The notes under the pieces were generated by a model, which was not told where the DNA came from, did not search any database, and worked only from the letters and a program-made list of their open reading frames with translations. The position numbers were made by a program, and so were the translations under genes. From contig CP031585.1 in assembly GCA_003217735.2 (NCBI GenBank), forward strand, positions 1,723,501 to 1,787,500: a DNA stretch of 64,000 nt, written 5' to 3'. Source of the stretch: Marinibacterium anthonyi (lineage in GTDB: Bacteria; Pseudomonadota; Alphaproteobacteria; Rhodobacterales; Rhodobacteraceae). Each line of letters begins with the position of its first letter. Positions within the stretch are counted from its first letter, which is position 1. Of this stretch, positions 51,014 to 60,672 are shown piece after piece.

Positions 51014-51748
51014 ATGAATGTCATGAACGCGCCCAACACCAGACGGCGCATCGCCCTTGTCGAGGACGATGCGGAACTTCGCTCGCTCACGGCCACGATG
51101 CTGGAGGAGGAAGGATTCGACGTGACGCCGCTGGCCGACGGCCCGGCCCTGGATGACCACCTGCTGCAGCACACGCCCGATGTGCTGCTGCTGGACGTGA
51201 TGCTGCCCGGCGAGGACGGGCTGTCGATCTGCCGCCGGCTGGCGCCGCAGGGGCGGTTCGCCATCCTGATGCTGACCGCGCGGGGCAGCGACATCGACCG
51301 GATCGTGGGGCTGGAACTGGGCGCCGACGATTACCTGCCCAAGCCGTTCAACCCGCGCGAACTGGTTGCCCGGATCCGCGCCGTGCTGCGCCGGATTTCT
51401 CCCGACGCGCCGACCCAGCGCGAAGTGGCCGATTTCCTGCGCTGGCGGCTGGATTTCGCGGCGCGCACCCTGACCGACCGCGAGACCGGGCAGGACGCCA
51501 ACCTGTCGTCGGGCGAATTCACCCTGCTGGTGCATTTCGTCAATGCGCCGGGCCGGGTTCTCAGCCGCAACCACCTGCTGGATGTCACCCGGGGCCGCAT
51601 GGGCGGCCCGTTTGACCGGGCCATCGACGTGCAGGTGTCCAAGCTCAGGCGCAAGATCGGCGACCGGCCGGGTGCCGCCGGCATCATCAAGACCGTGCGC
51701 GGCGGCGGCTACCTTTTCGCTCCGAAGGTGCGGAGATCGCGGGCATGA
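51014..51748 (+). CDS. Two-component response regulator, OmpR/PhoB family
   Basis: 244 residues. Receiver domain: acidic pair in ALVEDDAELRS, phospho-acceptor Asp61 in LLLDVMLPGEDG, conserved Thr in MLTARGSD and Lys in DDYLPKPFNP. Winged-helix output domain from LRWRLDFAARTL to KTVRGGGYLFAPKV with the usual DVQVSKLRRKIG recognition helix. The start could also be the ATG three codons later. It overlaps the kinase gene by ATGA and forms a pair with it. Confidence 0.94.
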   Translation: MNVMNAPNTRRRIALVEDDAELRSLTATMLEEEGFDVTPLADGPALDDHLLQHTPDVLLLDVMLPGEDGLSICRRLAPQGRFAILMLTARGSDIDRIVGLELGADDYLPKPFNPRELVARIRAVLRRISPDAPTQREVADFLRWRLDFAARTLTDRETGQDANLSSGEFTLLVHFVNAPGRVLSRNHLLDVTRGRMGGPFDRAIDVQVSKLRRKIGDRPGAAGIIKTVRGGGYLFAPKVRRSRA

Positions 51749-53154
51749 GCCGCCTCGGCCTTGCCGGCCGGCTGATCCTTTTCATCGCGCTGGTCATGCT
51801 GCTGGTGCAGTCCATGGCGCTGGTGGCCTACCTGGTGGACCGGCACCGGAATTTCCCCGGCAGCCACCTTACCCCGGGCGCCGACCAGATCGAGGCGACC
51901 GTGGCGCTGTTCGACGGTGCCACCCCGGCCGAACGGCAATTGCTGCTGCGCGCCCTGTCGGGCAGCGACCTGCGGTTGCGTTACGAAACCGAACCGCCCG
52001 AGATCCCCCCGCACACCGAGATCCCGATGCCCCGCCTGACCGAGAAACTGGCCGGGTATTCCCGGGTGCTGGCCGATCGCAACGTGCAATTGTCGGCGCC
52101 GGGCTACAGTCCGGTCCAGTGGTTGCCGGGCCTGCAGGCCGTGGTGTCGCCCGCCCGGATCCGGGTGTCGGTCGATCTGTCGGACGGGTCGTGGCTGGCC
52201 ATGCAACGGCGCCAGTCGCCGGGGCTGACGCTGGGGGGGATGCCGTTGGGCATGATCTCGGCGCTGCTGGCGACCCTGCTGGCGGCGGTCGCGATGATCG
52301 TGGTCTGGTGGGAAACCCGGCCGCTGCGCCGGATGGCCCAGGCCGTCAAGACCTTTGGCCGGGACCTTGTCCCGCACGAGGTGCCGATGCCGCGCGCGCC
52401 GGACCTCAAGTCGCTCGTGGTGGCCTTCAACGACATGCAGAACCGCATCGCCTGCGCCGACCGCAACCGCAACGACATGCTGGCCGCCCTGTCGCACGAC
52501 GTGCGCACGCCGCTGACGCGGCTGACCCTGCGCCTGCGCAAGCTGGAACCGGATCTGCAGGCCGCCGCGGCCCGCGACATCGGCCAGATCGAACGGGTCG
52601 CCGACGCGGCCTTTCAGCTGACCCAGTCCGAACTGCCCGGCCTGATCGACGTCTTCGACCTGCGCGAGATGCTGCAGGCCCTGGCGGCCGAAGCGGACCT
52701 GGTCTTCGTCGACAAGGGGCCGGATCTGCCCGCGCTGGGATACGGCAACCGCCAGCTTCTGGAACGCGCCGTGGCCAACCTGATCGACAACGCGCTGAAA
52801 TACGGCAGCCGCGCCCGGGTGATCCTGATCCCCGGAACCGAAAGCCTGACCGTCGCGGTCGAGGACGACGGCCCCGGCATTCCGGTCGCCGACCGTGACC
52901 GGGTGCTGCAACCCTTCCAGCGCGGCGAGGTCGCGCGCACGGACACGATTTCCGGCAACGGGCTGGGCCTGGCGCTGGCCGGGCGGATCATCTCGCGCCA
53001 TGGCGGCCAGCTGGAACTGGGCAGCAGCCCCGCCGGCGGCCTGCGCGCCGCCTTCTCGCTGGACGCGGGCCGCCCCTGCCAGGAGGAGGAGAAGGCGGAA
53101 GAATGCGGCTCCAAATGCTGGTCCCCATGCGCAAGCAAAGACCCGTCCGGGTGA
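51745..53154 (+). CDS. Two-component sensor histidine kinase
   Basis: 469 residues. Membrane helix 1 at about 8-30, a periplasmic sensor part of about 135 residues, membrane helix 2 at about 168-188, a HAMP-like linker, and the phospho-acceptor His251 in LAALSHDVRTPLTRL. The ATPase domain has N in VANLIDNALKYG, VEDDGPGIP and GNGLGLALAGRI. An EnvZ-like orthodox kinase. The acidic, proline-rich periplasmic segment has no recognised ligand domain. Coupled to the response regulator by 4-base overlap. Confidence 0.94.
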   Translation: MSRLGLAGRLILFIALVMLLVQSMALVAYLVDRHRNFPGSHLTPGADQIEATVALFDGATPAERQLLLRALSGSDLRLRYETEPPEIPPHTEIPMPRLTEKLAGYSRVLADRNVQLSAPGYSPVQWLPGLQAVVSPARIRVSVDLSDGSWLAMQRRQSPGLTLGGMPLGMISALLATLLAAVAMIVVWWETRPLRRMAQAVKTFGRDLVPHEVPMPRAPDLKSLVVAFNDMQNRIACADRNRNDMLAALSHDVRTPLTRLTLRLRKLEPDLQAAAARDIGQIERVADAAFQLTQSELPGLIDVFDLREMLQALAAEADLVFVDKGPDLPALGYGNRQLLERAVANLIDNALKYGSRARVILIPGTESLTVAVEDDGPGIPVADRDRVLQPFQRGEVARTDTISGNGLGLALAGRIISRHGGQLELGSSPAGGLRAAFSLDAGRPCQEEEKAEECGSKCWSPCASKDPSG

Positions 53155-53617
53155 TCGGGGACGGGCCACGGGGCGTCTGCGCGATCGGTCGTTCAGCCCG
53201 CCGTCCGATGGGTGCCCAAGGTCTTTGACCGGGCCATCCGATGTGACTGAATTCTGTGCTGTTGCCGCTGCTGCGTGCTCATGAGGAAGCTGAGATTTTC
53301 CGCATGACCCCATGAGGATTTCTTGACATGCGCGCGCGCCGGATCGCCCCGCGCGCGGGACCCGGACGGGAAGCGACGCCGGTATGTCGCTTTCCCCAAG
53401 CCGTTTCGTGCGCGCGCCACGGGATGGGCAACGTCTTACCGTGACAGGACTTTTTCCGGGTGGATCCTCAGCCGGCACCGCAATTATTCTCAGTCCCGGC
53501 TCGCTTGCGTGGTACCAGGCTCACGATACCCTCGCGATCAAGTGAGCGGTCGCCGCCATGCACCGTCCCGTTCGCCGCGGGACAGTTGTTTACAGGATTT
53601 GCGAGGGATCTCCGGCA
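53155..53617. other. Gene-free stretch
   Basis: 463 bases between the kinase and the ABC binding-protein gene. Base composition is less GC-biased in the middle (53250-53340). No supported gene or strong hairpin; it must hold the promoter of the gene at 53618. Confidence 0.45.
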
Positions 53618-55156
53618 ATGCAGACGAAGGTCAACCAGAGGGCGCGGAGGTGGATTGCCGGAATTTTGGCGGGCACCGCGCTTGCCACGACCGCATGGGC
53701 GGGGGGCGAACTGGGAACGGTCACCATCTCTTATGCCTATGATCTCGACACGCTGGACGCCAGCCAGACGCCGCAGACCTATCACCGGGCGGTGCTGCGC
53801 AACATCTTCGATCCCCTCGTCACGCTCAGCCCCGACGGACAGGAAGTTCTGCCGGCGCTGGCCGAAAGCTGGGAAAACATCGACCCTCTGACCTGGCGCT
53901 TCCACCTGCGCAGGGACGTGACCTTCCAGAACGGCGAACCCTTCACGGCCGAGGCGGTGAAATTCACGCTGGAACAGGCCGCCAAACCCGACGCGATGAC
54001 GCGGCCGACGCTGGGCCTGTTCAAGGGCAGGGTGATCGACGATTACACGATCGAAATCACCTCCGAGACGCCGGAACCCGCGATCCTGACCCGTTTCGCC
54101 GATGCGCTGTTTCCGGTGCCGCCGACGTATTACGAACAGGTGGGCGCAGCTGAATTCGGCGCCAGGCCCGTCGGCACCGGCCCCTACAAGGTGGTCGACT
54201 GGACGCCGGGCAACAAGCTGATCCTCGACGCCAACGACAGCTGGTACAGGGGCGCGCCCAAGGCCAGCGAAGTGGTCTTCCGGATCGTGCCGGAAAGCTC
54301 TACCCGGCTGTCGACGGCCATGACCGGCGAAGCCGATGTCGCGACGCAGCTGCTGCCGCTGCAGACCCCGCAGATCAAGAATGCGGACCCCGTGCACGTG
54401 TCGTCCGCCGAAGCCGGATCGCAACCGATCTGGATGGGCATCCAGGCCGACCGCCCGCCGTTCGACGACCCCCGCGTGCGCGAGGCGATCAACCTGGCGA
54501 TCGACCGGCAGGCCATCATCGACCGGCTGCTGCTGGGCTATGGCGAGGCGATGAACCAGCCCTGCGGCCGGTCCGCGCCGTGCCATGATCCCGATGTGCC
54601 CGCGATCCCCTACGACCCGGTCCGCGCCAAGGCGCTGCTCGAGGCCGCCGGAGCCACGGATATCGAAACCACGCTGGGCGCCTCGGCAGGCTACATCGGG
54701 CCCCAGGCGGCGGAGCTGGCGCAGATCATGTCCGCCTACCTGGCGCTGGTCGGCATCAAGGCCGAACCGATGGTCGAGGAACGGTCGGTCATGTCCGACC
54801 GGCTTTACAGCGAAGGCGGCAAGGATCTGCCCGACATATGGATCATGTACTACAAAGCCGGTCCCACCGCCGAACACGCCCTGCGCAACCTGACGATCAG
54901 CGACGGGCGCTGGAACTGGAACCGCCACTTCGACGCCGACATCGACGCGCTCTGGGCCAGGGTGGGCAAGGATTTCGACCTGGCGTCCCACAACGCGTCC
55001 CTGCGCGCGATCGGCAAGACCCATGCCAGGACCTTCGCCTGGGGCTACCTCTATGACCCCTACAGCCTTTACGCTGTATCGAACCGGCTGAAGTGGACGC
55101 CCCGGGTCGATGATTTCATCCTCGTCGAAGAGATGTCCCTGGCGAGCGACGGCTGA
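53618..55156 (+). CDS. ABC transporter substrate-binding protein, peptide/nickel (SBP_bac_5) family
   Basis: 512 residues. Signal peptide ending TAWAGG; mature start GTVTISYAYDLDTLDASQTPQ, then SWENIDPLTWRFHLRRDVTFQNGEPFTAEAVKFTLE and GTGPYKVVDWTPGNKLIL, the standard order of oligopeptide/dipeptide binding proteins. A binding protein for a peptide-like or glycoside ligand. Its membrane and ATPase partners are missing: the next frame is a deletion fusion of DppB and DppD remains. It is therefore an orphan unless another importer supplies the rest. Confidence 0.93.
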   Translation: MQTKVNQRARRWIAGILAGTALATTAWAGGELGTVTISYAYDLDTLDASQTPQTYHRAVLRNIFDPLVTLSPDGQEVLPALAESWENIDPLTWRFHLRRDVTFQNGEPFTAEAVKFTLEQAAKPDAMTRPTLGLFKGRVIDDYTIEITSETPEPAILTRFADALFPVPPTYYEQVGAAEFGARPVGTGPYKVVDWTPGNKLILDANDSWYRGAPKASEVVFRIVPESSTRLSTAMTGEADVATQLLPLQTPQIKNADPVHVSSAEAGSQPIWMGIQADRPPFDDPRVREAINLAIDRQAIIDRLLLGYGEAMNQPCGRSAPCHDPDVPAIPYDPVRAKALLEAAGATDIETTLGASAGYIGPQAAELAQIMSAYLALVGIKAEPMVEERSVMSDRLYSEGGKDLPDIWIMYYKAGPTAEHALRNLTISDGRWNWNRHFDADIDALWARVGKDFDLASHNASLRAIGKTHARTFAWGYLYDPYSLYAVSNRLKWTPRVDDFILVEEMSLASDG

Positions 55157-55563
55157 TGCCGCGTTACACGCTCATGCGCTGTCTCGGCGCGCTGGCGGCG
55201 GGGCGGGACTTTCTGGCCCAGGCCTGGCGGATCGCCACCCGGATCGCCAAGATGGTGCGCCTGCACGCGGATATCGCCCCGCAGGTGGCGCGTGAAAAGG
55301 CGCATGTGCTGCTGACGCAGGCGGGGATCCTGGATGTCGGCCAGCTTTGCGCCTACACCAGCCCCCCCTGTCCCCGGATGCTGATCGACGCCGCGCCGGT
55401 TTCGGACCCCAAGGTCAAAGCCCGGTGCCACCGCAGGTTGGCCGCCGGGTCGGGCAACGACGGACGCACGAGCAATGATCCGGACCGGCCGACGGGACGA
55501 ATGAAAGAGGTCTCGGCCGGCTATTACATGGCGGCCATTACGTGGCGGCCTGAACAAGCCTGA
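55156..55563 (+). pseudogene. Deletion fusion of ABC permease (DppB) start and ATPase (DppD) middle
   Basis: Starts by TGATG overlap with the binding-protein stop. MPRYTLMRCLGALAAG looks like the first cytoplasmic/membrane segment of a DppB permease. From AWRIATRIAKMVRLHADIA on, through QVAREKAHVLLTQAGILD and AYTSPPCPRMLIDAAPVSDPKV, it follows the helical-domain region of a DppD ATPase. The signature segment that should lie between AY and MLI (PHQLSGGMRQRV) is gone, as are Walker A and B. The remainder of the frame is unrelated. Permease DppB/DppC and ATPase genes appear lost in one or more deletions. Confidence 0.72.
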
Positions 55564-55607
55564 ACAAGCCCGAGGAGACCCGGGCAGGCCCGAGCAGGCC
55601 CGAACAA
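55548..55607. repeat. 10-base tandem repeat (consensus GCCYGARCAR)
   Basis: Six units before the LLM gene: GCCTGAACAA twice, then GCCCGAGGAG, ACCCGGGCAG, GCCCGAGCAG and GCCCGAACAA. It ends 11 bases before the ATG; the LLM gene itself opens with a 9-base repeat (ATGCCAAAG, ATGCCAAAC, ATGCCAAAG). Confidence 0.75.
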
Positions 55608-55618
55608 GAGAGATCCCC

Positions 55619-56956
55619 ATGCCAAAGATGCCAAACATGCCAAAGCAAATCCATTTCGGGCTGTTCCTTCTGGGCGCGGGCTGCCACATGGCCGGCTGGC
55701 GGATGCCCGGCGCCCTGGACAATTTCGAAAGCATCACCGACATGGTCGCCATCTCGCAGGAGGCCGAGCGCGGGCTGTTCGACATGATCTTCGTGGGCGA
55801 CGGGCTGGGCGCGAACCTGAAGGGGCACCCGGGGTTCGCATCCCGGCTGGAACCCGTTTCCATGCTGTCGGCCATTGCGATGGCAACGAAACACATCGGC
55901 CTCGGCGCGACGTCCTCGACCACCTACGGCGACCCCTGGACCGTGGCGCGGGCATTTTCCACGCTTGATCACATCTCGGCCGGGCGGGCGGCGTGGAACG
56001 TGGTGACCAGTTCCGGCAGCGGCGCGGCGGCGAATTTCGGGCGCGACCATCCCGATCACGCCAGCCGCTACGAGATGTCGGGCGAATTCGTCGACGTGGT
56101 GAAACAGCTCTGGGATGCCTGGGCGCCGGGGGCTCTGGTGAAGGATGCGGACAGCGGGGTCTATTTCGACGAAACCAAGGTGCACGAGATCAACCACAAG
56201 GGCCGCTTCTACGACGTGAAGGGGCCGCTGAACATCTCGCGCCCGCCGCAGGGGCGGCCGGTGATCCTGCAGGCCGGATCGTCGGAGGCGGGGCAGGAGC
56301 TGGCGGCGCAGCATGCCGACGTGGTCTTTACCGTGACCCATGACATCGACGATGCGCGGGCGTTTTATGCCAGCCTGAAGGGGCGGTTGGCGAAATACGG
56401 AAGGACGCCCGAGGATCTGGTCATCCTGCCCGGGATGATGCCGGTTGTCGGTGCGACGCAGGCCGAAGCGCTGGAAAAGCTGGCGCAGGTGCAGGGGTTC
56501 ATCGCCGATGACGGGGCGCTGGACATGCTGTCGATGCGGCTGGGCATGGACATGAGCGGGCATGACCTGGACGGCCCGGTGCCGGACGTGCCGGTGACGG
56601 ACAATTCGCGCGGGTTTGCCGATGCGATCATGAAGAAGGCGCGCAAGGATGACCTGAGCCTGCGCGATCTCTTCAACCTTGTCGCCGCCGCGCGGGGGCA
56701 CTGGGTATTGCCCGGAACACCGGAAAGCATTGCCGATACGCTTGTCGAATGGGTGGATGCCGAAGCCGCCGACGGCTTCATCGTCAACCCGGCGTGGTTC
56801 ATGGGGGCCCTGACGGATTTCGTCGATACCGTCGTGCCCGAGCTGCAGGCGCGGGGCCGCTACCGGACGGCCTACAAAGGGCCGCACCTGCGCGACCACC
56901 TGGGCCTGGCCATGCCCGAGATCCCGCCGGTGCGTCAGGCAAAGACAACCGGCTGA
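55619..56956 (+). CDS. LLM class flavin-dependent monooxygenase (NtaA/SnaA/DszA-like)
   Basis: 445 residues. HFGLFLLGAGCHMAGWRMPG and the long blocks SRLEPVSMLSAIAMATKHIGL, TYGDPWTVARAFSTLDHISAG and RAAWNVVTSSGSGAAANFG are typical of the two-component LLM oxygenases that use reduced FMN. They act on nitrilotriacetate, sulfones or similar. The reductase is not adjacent; the flavin reductase-like protein at 12418 is far away. The N-terminus MPKMPNMPKQ is a three-fold repeat with three possible starts; the third is closest to the conserved region. It abuts the convergent HyuB stop. Confidence 0.9.
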   Translation: MPKMPNMPKQIHFGLFLLGAGCHMAGWRMPGALDNFESITDMVAISQEAERGLFDMIFVGDGLGANLKGHPGFASRLEPVSMLSAIAMATKHIGLGATSSTTYGDPWTVARAFSTLDHISAGRAAWNVVTSSGSGAAANFGRDHPDHASRYEMSGEFVDVVKQLWDAWAPGALVKDADSGVYFDETKVHEINHKGRFYDVKGPLNISRPPQGRPVILQAGSSEAGQELAAQHADVVFTVTHDIDDARAFYASLKGRLAKYGRTPEDLVILPGMMPVVGATQAEALEKLAQVQGFIADDGALDMLSMRLGMDMSGHDLDGPVPDVPVTDNSRGFADAIMKKARKDDLSLRDLFNLVAAARGHWVLPGTPESIADTLVEWVDAEAADGFIVNPAWFMGALTDFVDTVVPELQARGRYRTAYKGPHLRDHLGLAMPEIPPVRQAKTTG

Positions 56957-58618
56957 CTATTCGGTGATATCCCGCAGGTCTGTCCCGTAGTCGCGCAACG
57001 CGCCTTCGGGCGTGACATAGCCTTCGCGCAGGTCACGCCGCAGCGCCTCCGGATCCCGGTCCTGGGGCCTGCCGAACCCGCCGCCGCCCGGCTGCACCAG
57101 CCGCACCCGGTCGCCCTGTTTCAGATCGACCCGACCGGCCACGCGGAACGCCGCGCCGTCATTGACCGAAATCCGCCCGCGCCCCCCGGCCGCGCCGCCA
57201 TCCATCCCCGCCGCGGGTTCCACCAGCCGCCCCCCCGACAGCGTCGCATGCACCGGCGCGTCCGAAAGCGATCGCAGCACGGTTTCCTGCCCCAGCCCGC
57301 CCCGGAACTGCCCTGGCCCGCCGCTGTCGGGCACCAGCATGCGCCGTTCGATCAGGAACGGCCCGTCGTGTTCGAACAGCTCTGTCGAGGTGCTGGCGAT
57401 ATTGCCGGGAAAAACCACCGCCGTGTTGCCGTCGCGGTCGCGGAACGCGCCCTGGCCGCCCTGGGCGTTGTAATGGGTGACAAAGGGCCGTCCGTCACAG
57501 GTCTTGCCCGCGAACTTCTGGATCCACAGCGGATAGGTCCCCGAAGGCGCCATGGCCATATCGGGCGCGATCTGGTGCAGCGCTCCCATGATCGCCTCGA
57601 CCACGAAATAGGACAGCAGGCTGCGGTACATGCCGGGGGCGGGGAAGGTGGGGTTCAGAACGCTGGCCTCGGGCACCTTCAGTTCGACGGGGCGGAAGGC
57701 GCCCGCGTTCATCGGCAGGTCGGGGCACAGCGTCGCGATGAAGGGAAAGACGCAATAGGCCCGCGTGATGTTCAGCACCGCGTTGATCGGCTTCAGGACC
57801 TGCGGCGTGGTGCCGGTGAAATCCAGCACGACGCGGTCTTCTTCCACGGTCAGCGTCAGGCAGATGCGGATGCGCGCGCCGGTGTCGTCGGTCAGCTCGT
57901 GCAGCGCCTCGTTATACGTCTCGCCCCGCGGCAGCCGGGCGATGGCGGCGCGAAAGGCGGTTTCGGAATGGGCGGAAACGCGGTCGGAGACCGCTTCCAG
58001 ACTGTCCAGCCCGAATTCCTCCATCATCCGCAGCAAGCCCATGGCCCCCACCCGGTTGGCCGCCATCTGGGCGCGGATATCGCCCATCACCTTGTCGGCC
58101 ATGCGCACGTTGCGCCGGATCAGGCGGACCAGCGGTTCGTTTTCCACCCCGGCGGCGTACAGCTTGGTCACCGGGATGATCAGCCCTTCCTCGTAGACCT
58201 CGCGCGCATCCGTGGCGCCCAGCCGGCCGCCCATGTCGGCATGGTGCGCGCAGGTGCAGGTGAACCCGACCAGCCTGTCGTGCCGAAACACCGGCGTGGC
58301 GATGAAGACATCCGGCGAATGCCCCGCCCCGATCCAGGGATCGTTCGAGATCAGGACATCGCCTTCGACCAGCGTTTCGGGCGGGTAGGTGGCCAGCAGG
58401 TCGCGCAGGACGGACGGCGTCGATCCGGCCTGGCCCGGGGTGCATTGCGTCGACTGGGCCAGCATCTCGCCGCGCGCATCGTAAAGCGCGCAGGCGTAGT
58501 CCTGGTTGTCGCGCACCACCAGCGAGAAGGCGGTGCGCACCAGCGTCGTGGCGATCTCGTCCGCGATGGCGGTCAGGCGCGACCACAGGACCTGGTGGCG
58601 GATGGCATCAAGGCTCAT
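56957..58618 (-). CDS. Hydantoinase B/oxoprolinase family protein (HyuB-type)
   Basis: 553 residues. WSRLTAIADEIATTLVRTAFSLVVRDNQDYACALYDARGE, then GDVLISNDPWIGAGHSPDVFIATPVF and the metal-region ADMGGRLGATDAREVYEEG are standard for HyuB/AcxB. The C-terminal GGPGQFRGGLGQE and LVQPGGGGFGRPQDRDPEALRRD close the family pattern. With HyuA it forms an ATP-dependent hydantoinase, oxoprolinase or acetone carboxylase-like complex. The start is set by ATGA overlap with HyuA. Confidence 0.93.
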   Translation of the reverse strand: MSLDAIRHQVLWSRLTAIADEIATTLVRTAFSLVVRDNQDYACALYDARGEMLAQSTQCTPGQAGSTPSVLRDLLATYPPETLVEGDVLISNDPWIGAGHSPDVFIATPVFRHDRLVGFTCTCAHHADMGGRLGATDAREVYEEGLIIPVTKLYAAGVENEPLVRLIRRNVRMADKVMGDIRAQMAANRVGAMGLLRMMEEFGLDSLEAVSDRVSAHSETAFRAAIARLPRGETYNEALHELTDDTGARIRICLTLTVEEDRVVLDFTGTTPQVLKPINAVLNITRAYCVFPFIATLCPDLPMNAGAFRPVELKVPEASVLNPTFPAPGMYRSLLSYFVVEAIMGALHQIAPDMAMAPSGTYPLWIQKFAGKTCDGRPFVTHYNAQGGQGAFRDRDGNTAVVFPGNIASTSTELFEHDGPFLIERRMLVPDSGGPGQFRGGLGQETVLRSLSDAPVHATLSGGRLVEPAAGMDGGAAGGRGRISVNDGAAFRVAGRVDLKQGDRVRLVQPGGGGFGRPQDRDPEALRRDLREGYVTPEGALRDYGTDLRDITE

Positions 58619-60672
58619 GGGTGGTCCTCCTGCAGGGTGATCTCCAGCCAGCCCTGCGGCGCCTTGCGGGCGGTTGCGCCCGCGGGGACAAGGATCGTCG
58701 TGCCGGGCTGGCCGATCAGGGCGGGACCGGTGAGTTCGGTCACCGCGTCGAAGGGCAGGACCCGGTGCGGGACCATTGCGTTCGACCGGGCGCACCAGGC
58801 GGCGCGGGGGGCGGTTTCCGTTTGGCAAACCAGGCCCGGAGTGAACCCGGGGCTGTCCTGGCGGGCCTCGACCAGCACGCGCAGGGTGACGATTTCCGGC
58901 GTGAGGTCGTCGCAGGTGTAGCCATAGGCGGCCAGGTAGGCGTCGGCGAAGGCGCGGGCCATCGTGTCAGGCGTCAGGTCATCGCCCAGGGCGACGCGCA
59001 GCTGGTGGCCCTGTCCGACATAGCGCATTTCGGCGAAACGGTGGCGGGTCAGGTCCGCGCCCGGCGCGGCGGCGGCGACGACGGCGGTGGCGTCGGCGGC
59101 CAGCGCGTCGAATTCGCCGGCCAGGTCCGCCGGGGCGAAGGCGTCGACGCGGCCCGGGCGGCTGCGGGCGACCTCGTAGCTGGGGGTGGCCATCAGGAAC
59201 CCCAGTGCCGAGAACACGCCGGCCGCCTGCGGGATGACGATGCGGGTCGCGCCCAGCTTGCGGGCGACGGCGGCGGCATGCAGGGGGCCGCCGCCGCCGA
59301 AAGCGACCATGGTGGCCAGGGCGGGGTCCTTGCCCTGTTCGGCGGCATACATCCGCGCGGCCTGGGACATGCTTTCGTCGACCATCGCGACGATGGCGGA
59401 GGCGGCGGCCAGCGGGTCCAGCCCCAAAGGTTCGGCCACGTCGCGGGTGATGGCGGTACGGGCGGCGTCCATGTCCAGAACGATGCCCCCGGCGCGGAAA
59501 TCGGCCGGGTCCAGGTAGCCCAGCAGCAGGTTGGCATCCGTGACCGTCGCACGTGTGCCGCCGCGTCCGTAGCAGGCCGGGCCGGGATCGGAGGCCGCGC
59601 TATCCGGGCCGATCCGGATGAGGCCCAGGTCATCCACCCGCGCGATCGATCCGCCGCCCGCGCCGATCTCGATCAGGTCCACGGTGGGCACGGCCAGGGG
59701 CGTGCCGCTGCCGCGCTTGAAACGGTGGACGCGGTCGACCTCGTAGGCGCGGGTGATGGGCAGCTGTCCATTGGCGATCAGGCAGGACTTGGCAGTGGTG
59801 CCGCCCATGTCGAAGGCCAGCACGTCCCTGGCGCCTGCCGCCTGACCCAGCCGCCCGGCGGCCAGAACGCCGCCAACGGGACCGGATTCCGCCAACCGAA
59901 CCGGCGCCTTGCGGGCGGCTCCGGCACCGATGACGCCGCCGCCCGATTGCATCAGGAACAGCGGCCTGTCGTGGCCTGTTTCGGCCAGACCGTTTTCCAG
60001 CCGGCCCAGGTACTGGTCGACCTTGGGCCGGACATAGGCGTTGAGCGCCGTGGTGGCGAACCGTTCGAATTCCTGCACCTCGGGCAGCACGTCGCACGAC
60101 AGCGACAGGTCCAGCGTCAGACCCAGCGTCGCGGCCTCCTGCGCGACCAGCCGTTCGTGTTCGGGGTTGGCGTAGGAATGCAGCAGGCAGACGGCCACCG
60201 CCTCGACCCCGCTGTCGGCCAGGGCCTGCAGTTCGACACGCAGGCCATCCACGTCCAGGGGCGCGATCCGGGCCCCGTCCGGCCCGATCCGCCCGGCAAC
60301 CTCGCGGCGCAGGCGGCGGGGGACGAAGGGGACGGGAAAGGCCTGGCGGATGTCGTAGATGTCATAGCGGATCTCGCGACGGGTCTCGAGCACGTCGCGG
60401 AACCCCTCGTTGGTGATCAGCGCGGTGACCGCGCCCTTGCGTTCGATGATCGCGTTGATGACCAGCGTGGTGCCGTGGATCAGCGTGTCGATCCGGGCCA
60501 TCAGGCCGGGATGCCTGTCCGCCAGTTCGGCCAGCCCCTGCAGCACGCCCTTTTCGGGCGCGTCCGGCGTGGTCGGAACCTTGTGCGTTTCCATCGCCCC
60601 TGTGGCGGGATCATAAAGCAGGAAATCGGTGAAACTGCCGCCCACGTCGCAGCCCAGGCGATATCCCGTCAT
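58615..60672 (-). CDS. Hydantoinase/oxoprolinase family protein, ATPase subunit (HyuA-type)
   Basis: 685 residues. Begins GYRLGCDVGGSFTDFLLYDP (phosphate loop of the actin-like fold), then LIHGTTLVINAIIERKGA, ALITNEGFRDVLETRRE, DMGGTTAKSCLIANG, and VAFGGGGPLHAAAVARKLG. It uses ATP to activate an amide or ring bond cleaved with HyuB. Coupled to HyuB after it and to an M20 hydrolase before it, each by ATGA. The trailing M20 enzymes suggest the product is an N-carbamoyl or N-acyl amino acid. Confidence 0.94.
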   Translation of the reverse strand: MTGYRLGCDVGGSFTDFLLYDPATGAMETHKVPTTPDAPEKGVLQGLAELADRHPGLMARIDTLIHGTTLVINAIIERKGAVTALITNEGFRDVLETRREIRYDIYDIRQAFPVPFVPRRLRREVAGRIGPDGARIAPLDVDGLRVELQALADSGVEAVAVCLLHSYANPEHERLVAQEAATLGLTLDLSLSCDVLPEVQEFERFATTALNAYVRPKVDQYLGRLENGLAETGHDRPLFLMQSGGGVIGAGAARKAPVRLAESGPVGGVLAAGRLGQAAGARDVLAFDMGGTTAKSCLIANGQLPITRAYEVDRVHRFKRGSGTPLAVPTVDLIEIGAGGGSIARVDDLGLIRIGPDSAASDPGPACYGRGGTRATVTDANLLLGYLDPADFRAGGIVLDMDAARTAITRDVAEPLGLDPLAAASAIVAMVDESMSQAARMYAAEQGKDPALATMVAFGGGGPLHAAAVARKLGATRIVIPQAAGVFSALGFLMATPSYEVARSRPGRVDAFAPADLAGEFDALAADATAVVAAAAPGADLTRHRFAEMRYVGQGHQLRVALGDDLTPDTMARAFADAYLAAYGYTCDDLTPEIVTLRVLVEARQDSPGFTPGLVCQTETAPRAAWCARSNAMVPHRVLPFDAVTELTGPALIGQPGTTILVPAGATARKAPQGWLEITLQEDHP

